A stretch of 64,000 bases of DNA, taken from the NCBI GenBank assembly GCA_012184525.1, contig WOFQ01000050.1:1-64000 (forward strand). The letters run 5' to 3'. Position 1 is the first letter of the stretch; every line of letters starts with the position of its first letter. The DNA comes from Xenoacremonium recifei. Taxonomy: Eukaryota > Ascomycota > Sordariomycetes > Hypocreales > Nectriaceae. A program made the position numbers and the translations under genes. The notes beneath the pieces are model-generated. The model had not been told where the DNA came from. It searched no databases and worked only from the letters and a program-made list of their open reading frames with translations. Below are positions 34,035 through 45,025 of this stretch, piece after piece.

Positions 34035-37000
34035 CTACCCGTCCTCTGAAAGGCGGATGATTAGGACTTCCCCATCTCGGGAGAGCACAATCACCGGCCC
34101 GGCAATAGCCACTCCAGAAGGCCGATACTCCGAGGGAATCAAAAACAGTTTTCTCTCTCCAATTCTGACCCACATATCGGAAAGCAGGTTGTATCCTCGC
34201 AACTTTGGTTCTGTATCAATCCCACAACCAATAGGGAAATGAAACATTTCTCCGTCAGTTCGAAGGGTCGAAACATCGAATGCCTTAAATGAGACAAAAT
34301 TCAGACACCTGCTGTTGGTTTGTCCTACCTTCAACGGGGTATTTTCCGCAAGGAGATCCCAAACTTCAATCAGATCGTCATAATACCCAACTGCAAGTCT
34401 TCTTGCTTCCACGGACAAAGCTATAGACCTGATGGCCCGGGACGGGGCAGAGTGGTCGCCGGTACCGCGGGATGCGTGAAGAATCGAATTTCTGGTGCAG
34501 GTGCCGTTGGCTAGATTCCATATTATGGTGTTCCCTTCGAATTCTGCGAGTGCAACAAATTGTCCACAATCTGACAATGCTATCTCGCCCTCATAGGACA
34601 TGTCAAGTGCGCGGATACACTCTCCAGTACTCAGGTCCCAAACTTTGAGAACTTTGAGCGAATTTTCATCAAACATATTGCTCTTACACATTGACGCAAA
34701 CAGGCGCCCATCTGCAGAGAAACTTGTAGAGCGAACGAGCTCGAAATCAGTGTCGAGGTTCCATAGGCACTCGCCCGTGATAGGGTCAAGAATCCGTATG
34801 CATTTCTTCCCGTTGTAGAACAATGCCAGTTTCTTGCCATCTGGAGAGAGCCAGGCACTTTCTGGAACATCATTGCTTATGCTTGAGAGCCTATTACCAT
34901 CTTCCGTGTCCCAAACCTCGTGGTGGAAGCCACGATCGATGAGAAGAACCGAACCATCCTCAGAGATACGTAGTGATGCGGCATACCTTGAGTTCTGTCC
35001 TTCTGACTGCGCTGATTTCGTAGTTGAGATATCCCATACTCTGACTTGCTTTCTGACAACCGTCACAACGCGGTGATTGTCGTGTGAGAAGGTGATCTCA
35101 TCTGCATTGGACACCCACATAGCCACCTCTGTGCCTGTGATCACACTCCAGGTTATAGACCCGGCCAAGCCTACAACTGCTAGTAACTTTCCGTCTTGCG
35201 AAAAGGCCATAGAAGAAAAGGGTCCAGGGAGGTCGTGGGTGCGGATGCAGGCTTCTTTTTCTGTATTCCATAACTTCACTGTGGAGGGACATTCATCGGA
35301 ACTGCTTGTTATGAATGATGCAAGGTGGCGTCCGTCCGGAGAGAAAGTGAGACATTCAATCAGACCTTCTTCCCTCTCTAGACAGTGTAATAGCGCGCCC
35401 GTATTTTGGTCCCAGATCTCAATCCATGTCTCACTTGCTCGTTCTCTCGGTACTGTGGAAATCGATGCTGCAATGAACCGGCCATCGGAGGAGAGAGTTG
35501 TCTGTCCCAAGCATGAAGTTCCCTTATTTATTCTGCACTTCAGTGATAGGCTCAGACTTCTGGAGGGGTGACACGCCTTAACCCTTCCATTTTCGTACAG
35601 TAGAACAAGGCTGTTGTTTGTGAGGAAGACCATCGCAAGCTTCCTTCCATCTTTTACAGATTCTTCAAAGGAATCCGAGCATTCACCAGTCAAGGGATTC
35701 CACACCTTGATACCGCAATTCGAGTGTGCCGTAGTTGTTGCGAGCCACTGGCCATCTGTCGAAAAGGCTATCAAAGGCTTATCGTTATCATCACCCTTTT
35801 CAGTTAGAATCCTCTGGAAATGAGCACCGCTCTCCGAATGCCAAACATCCACTGCTCCTTTCGATCTTGTGACAATCATGCTGGCGGCACAACCCACAAG
35901 GTCGACCTTATCAGGGGCTTCAAAGGCCTGCAGGCAGGGACTCCAGCTTTTCCGCATTCCCTGGATTGAACATATCCACTTGGGAAAATCGTCCGCATAG
36001 TTATGTCGGACACAACTCTCCATTGGGGTGAAAACCAGGGCTGATATGTACGTTTGCAGAGGCGCAGTTTCGATCATATTTTTGCTTTGAAGAATGAATC
36101 GACTGGCATCTCGAGCAAGCTTTATGACCGTCTGACAATCTGTTTCCGTCTAAAATATCTCAGTTATTATTCTTTCGTCTGTTTCATAAGGACTTACGAC
36201 GATTCGTTCAATCTTCCGGACGGCTAGCACGGCCTCATGTATCAAGCGAAGAAGGCTCAGCGCTTCAAGCCAGTAAAGATACTTCTCTTCGAAGAACCTC
36301 TCGATGATTTTGCAGCATGATGCAGGCGTCATAACGTCGTTTACCATCTTGGAATATGAATCCTCCAGATGATCAACCCAGTAGATGCATGAGTATCGGA
36401 TAGGTTGCAATGGATCAGGATCTGGTGGACAGACCTCCTCGATTAAGGTTCCCGGCTCGTGGAGCTGATAAGGATTTCGTCGAAGAATCCAGAAAGTGTG
36501 ATTCTCATCTTCAGCCATATCTTCCGTGCCACGCAGAATGATATCGAGAGATCTGGAAAAGAAGTCATAGTGGCCGTGTTGAATCCCTGACGGCAAAATT
36601 TGATTTACCGCTGATCCGAGTAGAAAGTCCTTCACCGACTGATGTACAACGTACACGATTCCCTCTCGAATGGTGAGAAGTGATCCGCACGAGTAGACAA
36701 TTTCTTTGATTGTATCGATGTCGCCGCTAAACTCCTCCAGTGGCTCTACGAGCAAGCCCAACTCATCTAATGTGAGGGGGCGGTAGGCAAGGGCGACTCT
36801 TGCTAAAATCTGTCGGCATATGTCTGCATCTTCTGAACCCTTCATTTGCTTCATCATTTCCTGATAAAAGGGTTCGAGGCCAGGAGGGAATGACTGGAGC
36901 TTTTTTAGAGTGTGGCGCTTTCGAACGGCTGGATCGGACAATTGCTTGAATACAAGAGCAACCCAGAGGAATGTGCTGTTGGCGTTTGACATCAAATGAG

Positions 37001-38850
37001 CCTCGACTAGATTCTGGGTCTTCTTGTCATAACCCTTGTCCTTGCCCAGTTTGCGAACTCGGTGCCGAATGTATATGCTAACTGCGGTCGAGATGGCATC
37101 TTCATTCAAACTGAGACTGAACATGCACTTCTGTTGTGCTTGGTTTAGCTGGCCCTCACTGAGTATCCAGTTCCGACTTGATACAATCCATTTGGCGTGG
37201 GTTGTATTACACAGAGTAGCAATAAAGTCGAGAAGCTCACCACGATCAGTTTGGCACTCGTCGAGAGCATCGATGATCAAGGTAACCTCTTCCAACCCTT
37301 CATCCGCCAGGATTGCTGTGAAGATTCTCTTCATGACTTGCCAGGCGTTGCTATCATTGAACCGGTCTTTGCCGCCAACATCATACTCCTTTCGGACGTG
37401 CCGTAATAGGCCCGGGCTCTGAGTAACAAGAGAGTAGATGAGACCTCGGATCACAGCCGTTGCATTGCTAAGTCGTGGATCTGTGGCCTGACAGAAGAAG
37501 AATGCAAGACATCCTTGGTTGCCCTGGGTTTGAAGTTGCCCTTTCCTGTATTCGTCGATGAGACCGCACAAGAGCATCGTTTTGCCTTTCCCAGGATCAC
37601 CATGAATCCAGAGGAGCCGGTTCTCCGAATTGTCTCTCCAACTTAGAAAATCAGGATGTTCGAGAATCCAACGATAAGAGTCCTCAAGGAGATGGTCTTT
37701 GGACTCCTGAATGCGCGTTTTGTCATCGTTCGGGTCCGTCTCATAAAAGCCGTTGAGACATTTCTTGTCTTCTTGACTTTGTTCTGCCTGGCTCTGCTTC
37801 ATTGTCTGTGCCTGGAGTTCGCCATGTATTTTGTGATTTTCCAAAAGATCCCTTTCGCCTCGATACTGTTTGAGATCGCTGTCAAAAACCTTTTCGGCGT
37901 CTTTGATATCATCGATCTGTCCGCTCCAGTCGTCGAGGTTGAACAGAGATCTCCAAACACGTTTCCGGCACTTGACGTAGTATAAACAGATGCTTTTGAT
38001 CTGGTAAAGAAGAAGTCTCTGATAAAGCCCCACAAAGTTGTCTTCTAATTGATCGAGCAACATGTTCATAGATTTCTCAGCTTCGTCGGGACGAGAGAGA
38101 AAACATGAATCGGCCAAGCGCCAGTACCAGTCGATCCTCGACAGCACGTACTCCATCCCTTCTCTATTGGCAATGGTCTCGGTGATTGGGTTTGAGAGTA
38201 TCTAAAACCTGTCAGATAGAGCCATAACGGGAACAGTTTATTCTGAGCAGCCAACTGACCTGCATTCCTAGGCAAATAGCCGTCCACGCTACCGCACCTT
38301 CTGGAGATGCCTGGATAGCTTTGTCCACTATGTCCTTGACAGACGAAAAGATGTCTATGCCCTGTTTAATCTTTGCATTGCGCTTCGCGGCTTTCCCAGT
38401 CTTCTCTAGACCGCTGCGAATGAGCTCTTCCATCTGCTCCCATCCGCCATCTCCTTGCGATCGAGGAATCTCGCGCGCTAGGATTGCTTCATAGTCACTG
38501 AGGACTTTGAATCCTTCGTCTTGGAGCTTCAGTTTTTGGTATGCGCTCGTCCAGAGTCTCGCTTGTAGAGTCGGTGGTGGAGGATGATGGGAAGATTCTG
38601 GCCGAGAAAACGCGCTTTCGGAATCGGCGACTTGCGAAGGCCCCGGTCGGGCATCAGTGGTCGTTGTGCGGATCGCGAGCTGCCCGATGGCTCGGTTGAT
38701 ATCCATGGAGGCTAGCACGGAGGTCGAGTTGCGCTCTGTAGATATCTGTTGATGTGTTATGCCATCAGCCAGCGCTTTATGAGGGTGAAAGCCACGCAGA
38801 GGAAGAAGAATTTCGAGATGTTCTGATAGCGTGACAGCAGTGAGGCACAT
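34035..38850 (-). CDS. NACHT-WD40 (NWD/STAND, NLR-like) protein, 1569 aa
   Basis: Exons are 38850-38260, 38201-36198 and 36149-34035; all joins are phase 0. A second candidate start is MDINRAIGQLA at 38706. The N-terminal domain resembles the NACHT-NTPase N-terminal (NWD_N) type: LWTSAYQKLKLQDEGFKVLS, GMQ/ILSNPITETIANREGM, YVLSRIDWYW. The NACHT domain has Walker A GDPGKGKTM (about residue 400) and Walker B TLIIDALDEC (about 505). The C-terminal half is a WD40-like propeller with repeats such as VWNPLTGECSDSFEE, KVWDLSTGECIRALDM and IIWNLANGTCTRN. STAND proteins of this type act in heterokaryon incompatibility and innate recognition: ligand sensing by the repeats drives NTP-dependent oligomerisation. 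The frame is intact through 4.7 kb, so it is probably functional. Confidence 0.88.
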
Positions 38851-39083
38851 TTAGCCGCTTGGCCCCCAAAAATGGCCACGAAAAGTAGGACTCAGCCCCA
38901 ACAAGCTGCGTCCTCTCGAAGCTGGCTTGCATAGGCAGCAGCGCCAATACTACAGATTTGATTGGCAGCCGATCTTCAGACGGCCCTTGTGGATGGCGGT
39001 TACGGGAGCCCAGCCCCCTTGATCTGGCTTATGAAAACGCCACGAAAATCTTGGATGAGGAGAGCTGATTTTATCCCCAGGCT
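38851..39083. other. Upstream flank of the NLR gene
   Basis: Short promoter region between the NLR start and the HET fragment. No motif recognised. Confidence 0.4.
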
Positions 39084-39316
39084 TTGAGCACTATGTTCTG
39101 GAGGTTTGGTAAAGGGAACGAAAAGAGAACATTTGCTGAGGATCGAGTCTCAACTATGAAAGCATGGCTTCAAGACTGCGAATCGAATTATTCTGCCTGC
39201 TCTCCAGTCGTGAAGCAATACCCAACGCGCATTCTTGACACTCAGATCGGTAGACCTCTTTGGATTATGGCAGGGAGCTACATACAGCTGGAGCCGGACC
39301 CAATTCGATATGCTAT
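39084..39316 (+). pseudogene. HET-gene 5' fragment
   Basis: An open frame reads MKAWLQDCESNYSACSPVVK, QYPTRILDTQIGRPLWIMAG and LEPDPIRYA, the stretch just upstream of and into a HET (heterokaryon incompatibility) domain. It stops abruptly at about 39316, where sequence copied from the bZIP 3' end begins, so the rest of the HET domain is missing. The last 70 bases match the start of the HET pseudogene at 43.44 kb, so these are two separate HET copies and not one interrupted gene. Confidence 0.7.
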
Positions 39317-40440
39317 AGCACAAGAAGATAGGGGCTGAGCGTACTAAGTCTTATGTGATCGACGGCTTCCTGGATATTCTCTCGGAGTCCTATGTGTGTT
39401 TTGGGGACAGCCCTCGATGGGATACTGGAACCTTTGATGCAATTCTGAGCAATTAGTGTTTTTGTTTTCCCTCATCGGTAGCGGTGAGGGTCACTGATCT
39501 CAATCCCGGTCGGGAGAGTTCATTTTAATGCAACTTGAATGTTGGAAAGCTCTGCAAGCTCCACGGAAAACTTGGATTCTTATTTAATTTATGTGGGCTA
39601 TATACCCTCTGAGAGACGCAAGATTACGGTTTGCGTTTCGCCACGGTATGCGATCACTTAGCCTGCGATAGAAGCATCAAGAGGCTTATATGCCGAGGGA
39701 ATCGACAGTAATATTCTCCCCCCATTCCTTACCCACTTGTCAGGAAGCAGACTGTATCCGTGGAACATGGGGCGAATCTCTTGTTTTGTTCCGTAGCCGA
39801 TACCATCTACAGGAAACTGAAGCGTCCCTAAATCAGCTCGAAGGTAGGAAGACTTGAATGATATTGTCGAAATTTCCCAGGGAATTCTCCAGGTGATGGA
39901 TTTCACTCTTAACAGGTTCTCTCCCGCGAGAAGATCCCAGACAACAATCTCGCCAGATTTGTCAAAAGAACAAGCAATTCTTTTCGCGTCTGCTGATAAA
40001 GCTATACAACATAAACGCGTAGAAGACAGTATCTCGTAGAAATCGTCGTCCCTTGCTTCTTGATCTTAGGTAGGTTCTGTCATGCCAGGAATCAGAATTT
40101 TTGCGTCGGAGCCATCGGTCAGTTCCTACAAGCGAATGTCTCCTGAGCCGGTGAGAAATGCGAAGAAGCACCCACAATCTGAAAATGCTGTAGGACTCCT
40201 CTAACACTAGAGATAAGGAGGCATTTGAAATGTGCAAGAACATTGGCCAGTATTCAAGTCTCAGATTCTGACCGGTTGTTACGATATTGCGATGCTATCC
40301 TCCGACCATCCGCAGACAAGCTTGAAAATCGTACAGGCCCGAAATTGGCATCGAAGTCCCATATACATTCGCCTGTAACAGAATCTAACATATCTAAAAT
40401 TGGCAGAAAGTGGGCCTCCTCGCTGTACAAGGCGAACTTT
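39317..40440 (+). repeat. Degraded duplicate of the bZIP 3' end plus NLR 3' end
   Basis: Sequence from 39317 matches 33777 onwards nearly base for base at first (AGCACAAGAAGATAGG, CTATGTGTGTTTTGGGGACAG), covering the last bZIP codons. It then runs through the convergent junction into the C-terminus of the NLR gene on the minus strand (39906-39658 reads PDKWVRNGGRILLSIPSAYK against SDMWVRIGERKLFLIPSEYR) and on to about 40440 (matching about 34830). The NLR-derived part has stops and frameshifts. It preserves gene order, so it is a segmental duplication, now dead. Confidence 0.8.
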
Positions 40441-40644
40441 ATAATACTTCTAATAAATCCTTTATTAATAATGAAATTAATATTAAGATATATTCAGCTT
40501 ATAAGTTTTTAGGAAAATTAAAGGCCTAAAATATAATATCTGCTAATTATTATCTATCTCTTAAATAATTATTACCTATCTTATAATCTGCTAATATCTT
40601 TTAGTTTTCTATATCATTCTAATTATTATAAGCCTTATGATAAT
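40441..40644. repeat. AT-rich island at the end of the duplicated segment
   Basis: About 200 bases of nearly pure A/T (ATTAATATTAAGATATATTC, repeated CTAATTATTAT). The duplication ends exactly here, which suggests a RIP-mutated repeat at the breakpoint. It borders directly on the stop of the CorA-like gene. Confidence 0.6.
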
Positions 40645-42348
40645 TTAACTGGTCTCAGGCTCTGCTTGAACCTTATTAGCTGGGTTCTCAGTGATATTCA
40701 CGGCATCTTCCTTTCGTTGCGGCTTACGGCCCAAATGCCTCTCGACGTCGTTTGGCTTCTCCTTCTGGGGTATCATATCGATGGCTCGGACTGTGAGCTG
40801 ATAAATCCACCACATAACCGGAACTGCAACTGTTGCAATCACCTCCAGTGCTGCGACCGCCAAAATTCCGTAGCCCAGTATTTTTGCCCCGAGCACCACG
40901 TCCCTAAACATACCCACCACGAAGGATGCCAGTATGAGCGCGCCGAATGACATCGCGTTGAGCGCCATCACGACTAAGATAGCAGGACGCAGGTACACCT
41001 TGTACAGACTGTACTTCCAGAGCCTGCTCTCCAGCTCTCTCACCGAGGAGAATGCAAACATGGCCACAAGCAAGAGCACAACCACCGCCGCGAGGAGAAC
41101 CACAACACCGAAAAAATCGTACAGCAGATCGCCCAAGTCTTTGAAGCGCGACTGCATGCTGAGGACGCCGGCTGAGAGGCTCAGGGGCAGGAAAACCGTG
41201 GCTAGAAGTGTTAGCATCTGAACGTTGCCCGACTGTTTCATGTCTTTGGACAGCCTCAGCAGCTGGAGATGGTGGTCCAAATCGTCTGACATTCTGCTAA
41301 GGCGCGTTGTAATGTCCTTGCTAGAGCCCCGGATCTCAGCACCCAGAGTTGCCAGCCTCGGGCCGTCCTTCTCCTTTGTATCGTCCTTCTCCCTTGTGTC
41401 GTCCTCCAGCGCTAAGACGACGTCGAGCAGCGACTCAGTGATAGCCGTCAGCTCGGCCCCAAGACTTGTGAATCGTCTATAGAGCTGAGAGTCCGCCATA
41501 ATGGCATTCAGATTCCAGCGCCGCAGTTCAGTTTGCTGAGGGTCGGACATAAACATGCGAGGGGTGGCATAAGCCATTGCGAAGCTCTTAAGGAAGTCGG
41601 AAAATAGGTTAAGATTGGCGTGGTGGAGTTGAAGCAGAAAGATTTGCTTGAGATTGCATCTCGTCCTATGTCGGCGATATATTTCCCCAAGATGTTGAAA
41701 CTCTGTCAGGAATTGTTTTGTTGGTGATAAAAGTGATTCTGTAGATGCTAAAGGGGGTTCTGTGGGTACCAAGAGTTGTTCTGTACATGCCGAAGGGTGG
41801 TAAAGAAGTTCCTTCATCTTGTCGGCAACTGCTTTTCCAGTATGCGTCTCGAACTCAATTAATGCTGAAAACTGTAAGCCTACTTATCGTGATGGGCATC
41901 AAGTATACGAGAAGAATGGGCATTGCATACCTTTCAGCACTCCGTCGAGCCCACTCTCCAATCGTAGCCTCATGACACTCCGTGTACAGAGCGGTCTTGA
42001 GCGTCCGGTAAGGTAGGTAATTTCTCTTCTTACGTATCGGATAGCCCGCGATACAACCTTCTCGTCTTCAGAAGAAGCAGAGTTAAAGAAATCATACCGT
42101 TCCAGTATGCACCAGGGTTTCGGATCAGCGCCTCTCCACTGAAAGATGGCTTCTCTGAATCCAGTAGCGGAGTCGTTCGCCAGTTCAGGCGAAGAATCGA
42201 AAAACCGAATGGGGCGATCAGTGCTGTTCTGAGGCCGCTCCTGCCTAATGACGCGAATCTCATCCTCTGTTAATACTGCAGGGTTAATCAGGATGTTGAT
42301 AAGTGAGGATCCAAGTTGGACCTCTTCCCCAGGAAAATTAAGTAACAT
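40645..42348 (-). CDS. CorA-like membrane protein, about 545 aa
   Basis: Exons are 42348-41931 and 41864-40645. The intron joins GVLK to ALIEFETHTGKAVADK. The N-terminal half has PVLT-like EDEIRVIRQER, RPIRFFDSS, FREAIFQWRGADPKPWCILE. The middle is coiled coil (LSRMSDDLDHHLQLLRLSKD). Four or five hydrophobic segments follow: MLTLLATVFLPLSLSAGVLS, LLAAVVVLLLVAMFAF and others. The first resembles the CorA pore helix of fungal CorA-like proteins, but the GMN selectivity motif is absent, so Mg2+ transport is doubtful. Such proteins recur near fungal incompatibility-type genes. The frame stays open upstream of 42348 without an ATG, so a 5' exon may be missing. Confidence 0.7.
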
Positions 42349-43429
42349 AAGGTTGCGAAAGATAAGCGAAGCTATATTTTCCTGTGTTGATTTAGAAATC
42401 CTACTGCGGCCAATATGTGGTACTGGATATCCAGGACTACTGATCGGGCCTAATAAGTGAGGGATAAATCATGGTGAGGGGGGGTAATACTTCGAGGACA
42501 GAAAAACATATTGAGGCCCCCGACGTACTGAGGCGCCCGCTAGAGAAAGGTCTGGGTTTGCTTGCCTACCACACCATGTCCCGGGGCGGGCTGGGGTTGC
42601 TTTACTTCTTCTACTTAGGGAATATTGCTTAGGTTGTCATTGGGCTTTTGTTCTCCAGCCATGGCTAACTAACTATTGTCTTCCTTGCAGCTCTGCGGCC
42701 CGGAACAAGCATTAACCTTATTGATGTGGCTCATTTCTCACCCGGACTCTCTGAGCTCGAGAGTCGTTGGCGCTCCTGTTCACCCCCCCTTAATGCACCC
42801 ACCTTGACTCGCTGTTGACGCCACTGCCACCCGACGCCTCGACCTTCCTCTTACAAGTACGTTCCGCTGCGGCTTCCCCGAGCTTCGTCTCGCGATTTTC
42901 TCGTTCTCAGCCGCTGCGGCCACGTCTTCTTGCGCCGTCCACTTTTGTGACCAGCGACAGGTGTACCGCGTGGATTGGCTGGTGGCCAACAGTATGAAGG
43001 TAGCTGCAGATGGATATCACGCCATGCTGCACAATTGGTCCCCTCCTCAGAGAGCTGAACCCCGACTGGATCATATTGGTACCCGCCTTCACAAAGTCTT
43101 GACTCTGTTAGCTTGTTAGCCGGGCACATACTAGGCACCCACCAAACATTTGCGGGCATCTTCCACGCCAAAGGCGTTCCGTGGAATCTCCCGACTCCTC
43201 TCAGTATTTCGGGCCTCCCAGCATCATTCAGCATCTGTTCAGTCAACGCCTGAGAGCGGGCAAACCATAAGGAGCACCAGTACCACCTTCATAGGTGGCT
43301 CTCCAAATTGCGCTGGATTGCGACGTTATCACCTTCCTGTCACTTATACTTTATCATAAAGATGTCTGACCGTGATATGATTGGGGAGTAATCGAGCTCT
43401 TCGAGGGTTCCTGTAAGTCTACTCTGGTG
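42349..43429. other. Intergenic with no convincing gene
   Basis: Short frames on both strands; one + frame has coding-like pieces (ILGTHQTFAGIFHAKGVPWN) but is interrupted by stops. A G-rich run at 42476-42488 and a C-rich run at about 42783. Possibly old repeat sequence. Confidence 0.35.
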
Positions 43430-44900
43430 GCGAGTAGGAATGGAATCAGCCTCCTCCTTGTAGACCTCTTCGGATTGTAGCGGGGAGCCATGTGCGGCTG
43501 GAGCAAGACCCAATTCGATATGCTACATTGGGACATTCCTGGGGTAGTCACATGCCTAGTAAAACCACGAGAAAGTCATTATCCTCATTTGAAAATGGCA
43601 TTCCTGAGGAGTCGCTTCCGCGAACCTTTCAAGATACCGTCATGATTACGCGGTCTCTGGGCATTCAATACCTGTGGATTGATTCCCTCTGTATTGCGCA
43701 AGATGATTCCGAAGATTGGGACACAGATGCACTCAAAAATGCAGGATGCTTCCTCAGGAAGCACGATCAATATCGCCGCCAGCGACGCTCTAGATAGCAC
43801 CGAAGGCTGTCTCGGTCAAGATTTTGATGTCACGGACCATCTGACCAGTGCTTCGTTTGAGCCTAGTATCGGGGCCGTTATTCCAAATTTCCAATCGGCG
43901 GCCAAACGTTCTCGAGTCTTTGCCTATCAACTCAAAGATGAGCTACTAAGCACTATGGTACGATTCCAAGCCCTGACGCCCAGGCAAATTCAGAGTAAGA
44001 CACACTTGAGCACCCGGGGTTGGGTGCTGCAAGAGGAGCTTCTCTCGCACCGAGTTGTATACTGCATGAAGCCAGAGGTGCATTGGCAGGGCCGATGCTC
44101 TTATAAAACGCAAGCTGGTCAGATCTTAGATCCTTTGGTTGAGTTTAAGGATGGACAATATTGCAACCTAACACCCCCAAGGCGGGAACAGAAATTACAG
44201 TATGAGTGGATGGAGAATCATTCCTCAAGAGACTTTACTTTCTCAGGCGATAGAATCGCAGCAATAGCGGGGATAACAACTTAATATCAGGGAACGATGA
44301 ATTTCTCACCGCTTATAGGTTTGTGGAAGGAATCATTCATCAAGGGCCTTCTATGGCTTCGAATGGGAAGATTGAAAGGCCCTTACCTTCTAAGCATTCC
44401 CTCCTGGACTTGGCTTTCTTGTAATGCATCTATTTTCTTCGACTCTTAGGGAGGATTTCTCGACCAAAGTAATTACGCGATTGAAGATCACATTATAGTA
44501 TGCGACTACAACGTTACCTGGACCGGGTTAAAGAGGGTTTCCAACGTACAATCGACGCCCCCAAGGGCTTCCTCAAGAATCTCTGTTTCCGGATTGCCTC
44601 AGGAACTTTCAACCCTCCGTATTTTCAATTGAAGGGGGGAGCAGTTGGATGCGTCTAGAACAATTCCTTGGATGAGACTCTTCCACGATATGGCTTCGGC
44701 TCTTACACCTGCCTTCTTGTACGATCACGTTTTTCCAAGGATCCGAAATGGAAGAGGCAGTTAATTCTGATTCTAGAGCTGGTTCCAGATCCCTCAGATG
44801 ACAGCCTCCCCGGATTTCGCCGGATCAGCCTGGGTTTGGTTCGCGGCGAAGAAAGGGGTTTCTCAGTAACCGAAGAAAAGATATTAAGGCTCTGCTAAAT
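43430..44900 (+). pseudogene. HET-domain (heterokaryon incompatibility) pseudogene
   Basis: The HET core is recognisable: SLPRTFQDTVMITRSLGIQY, LWIDSLCIAQDDSEDW, then in a frame shifted by one base at about 43735 STINIAASDALDSTEGCL, LSTRGWVLQEELLSHRVVY, SSRDFTFSGDRIAAIAGITT, then a stop at 44284, then SPLIGLWKESFIKGLLWL and PSWTWLSCNASI with further stops. The 5' end is also broken. Functional HET proteins trigger cell death on non-self contact; this copy cannot make a full protein. It lies 4 kb from a second HET fragment and near the NLR gene. Confidence 0.8.
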
Positions 44901-45025
44901 GTAAAAAGTTATAGTGGTGATGGGTCCTAGGACGAGTGGGATTGTAAATAATAGTAGACTGTATGTTTTTAAGGCTATCCTCCTGAATAAAGATTTATGG
45001 TTTCAATGCAGGCATATCCAACATT

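Noticed and set aside
39084..44900. One HET gene interrupted by a 4-kb insertion
   Set aside because: The two pieces overlap by about 70 similar bases rather than abutting, so they are two damaged copies.
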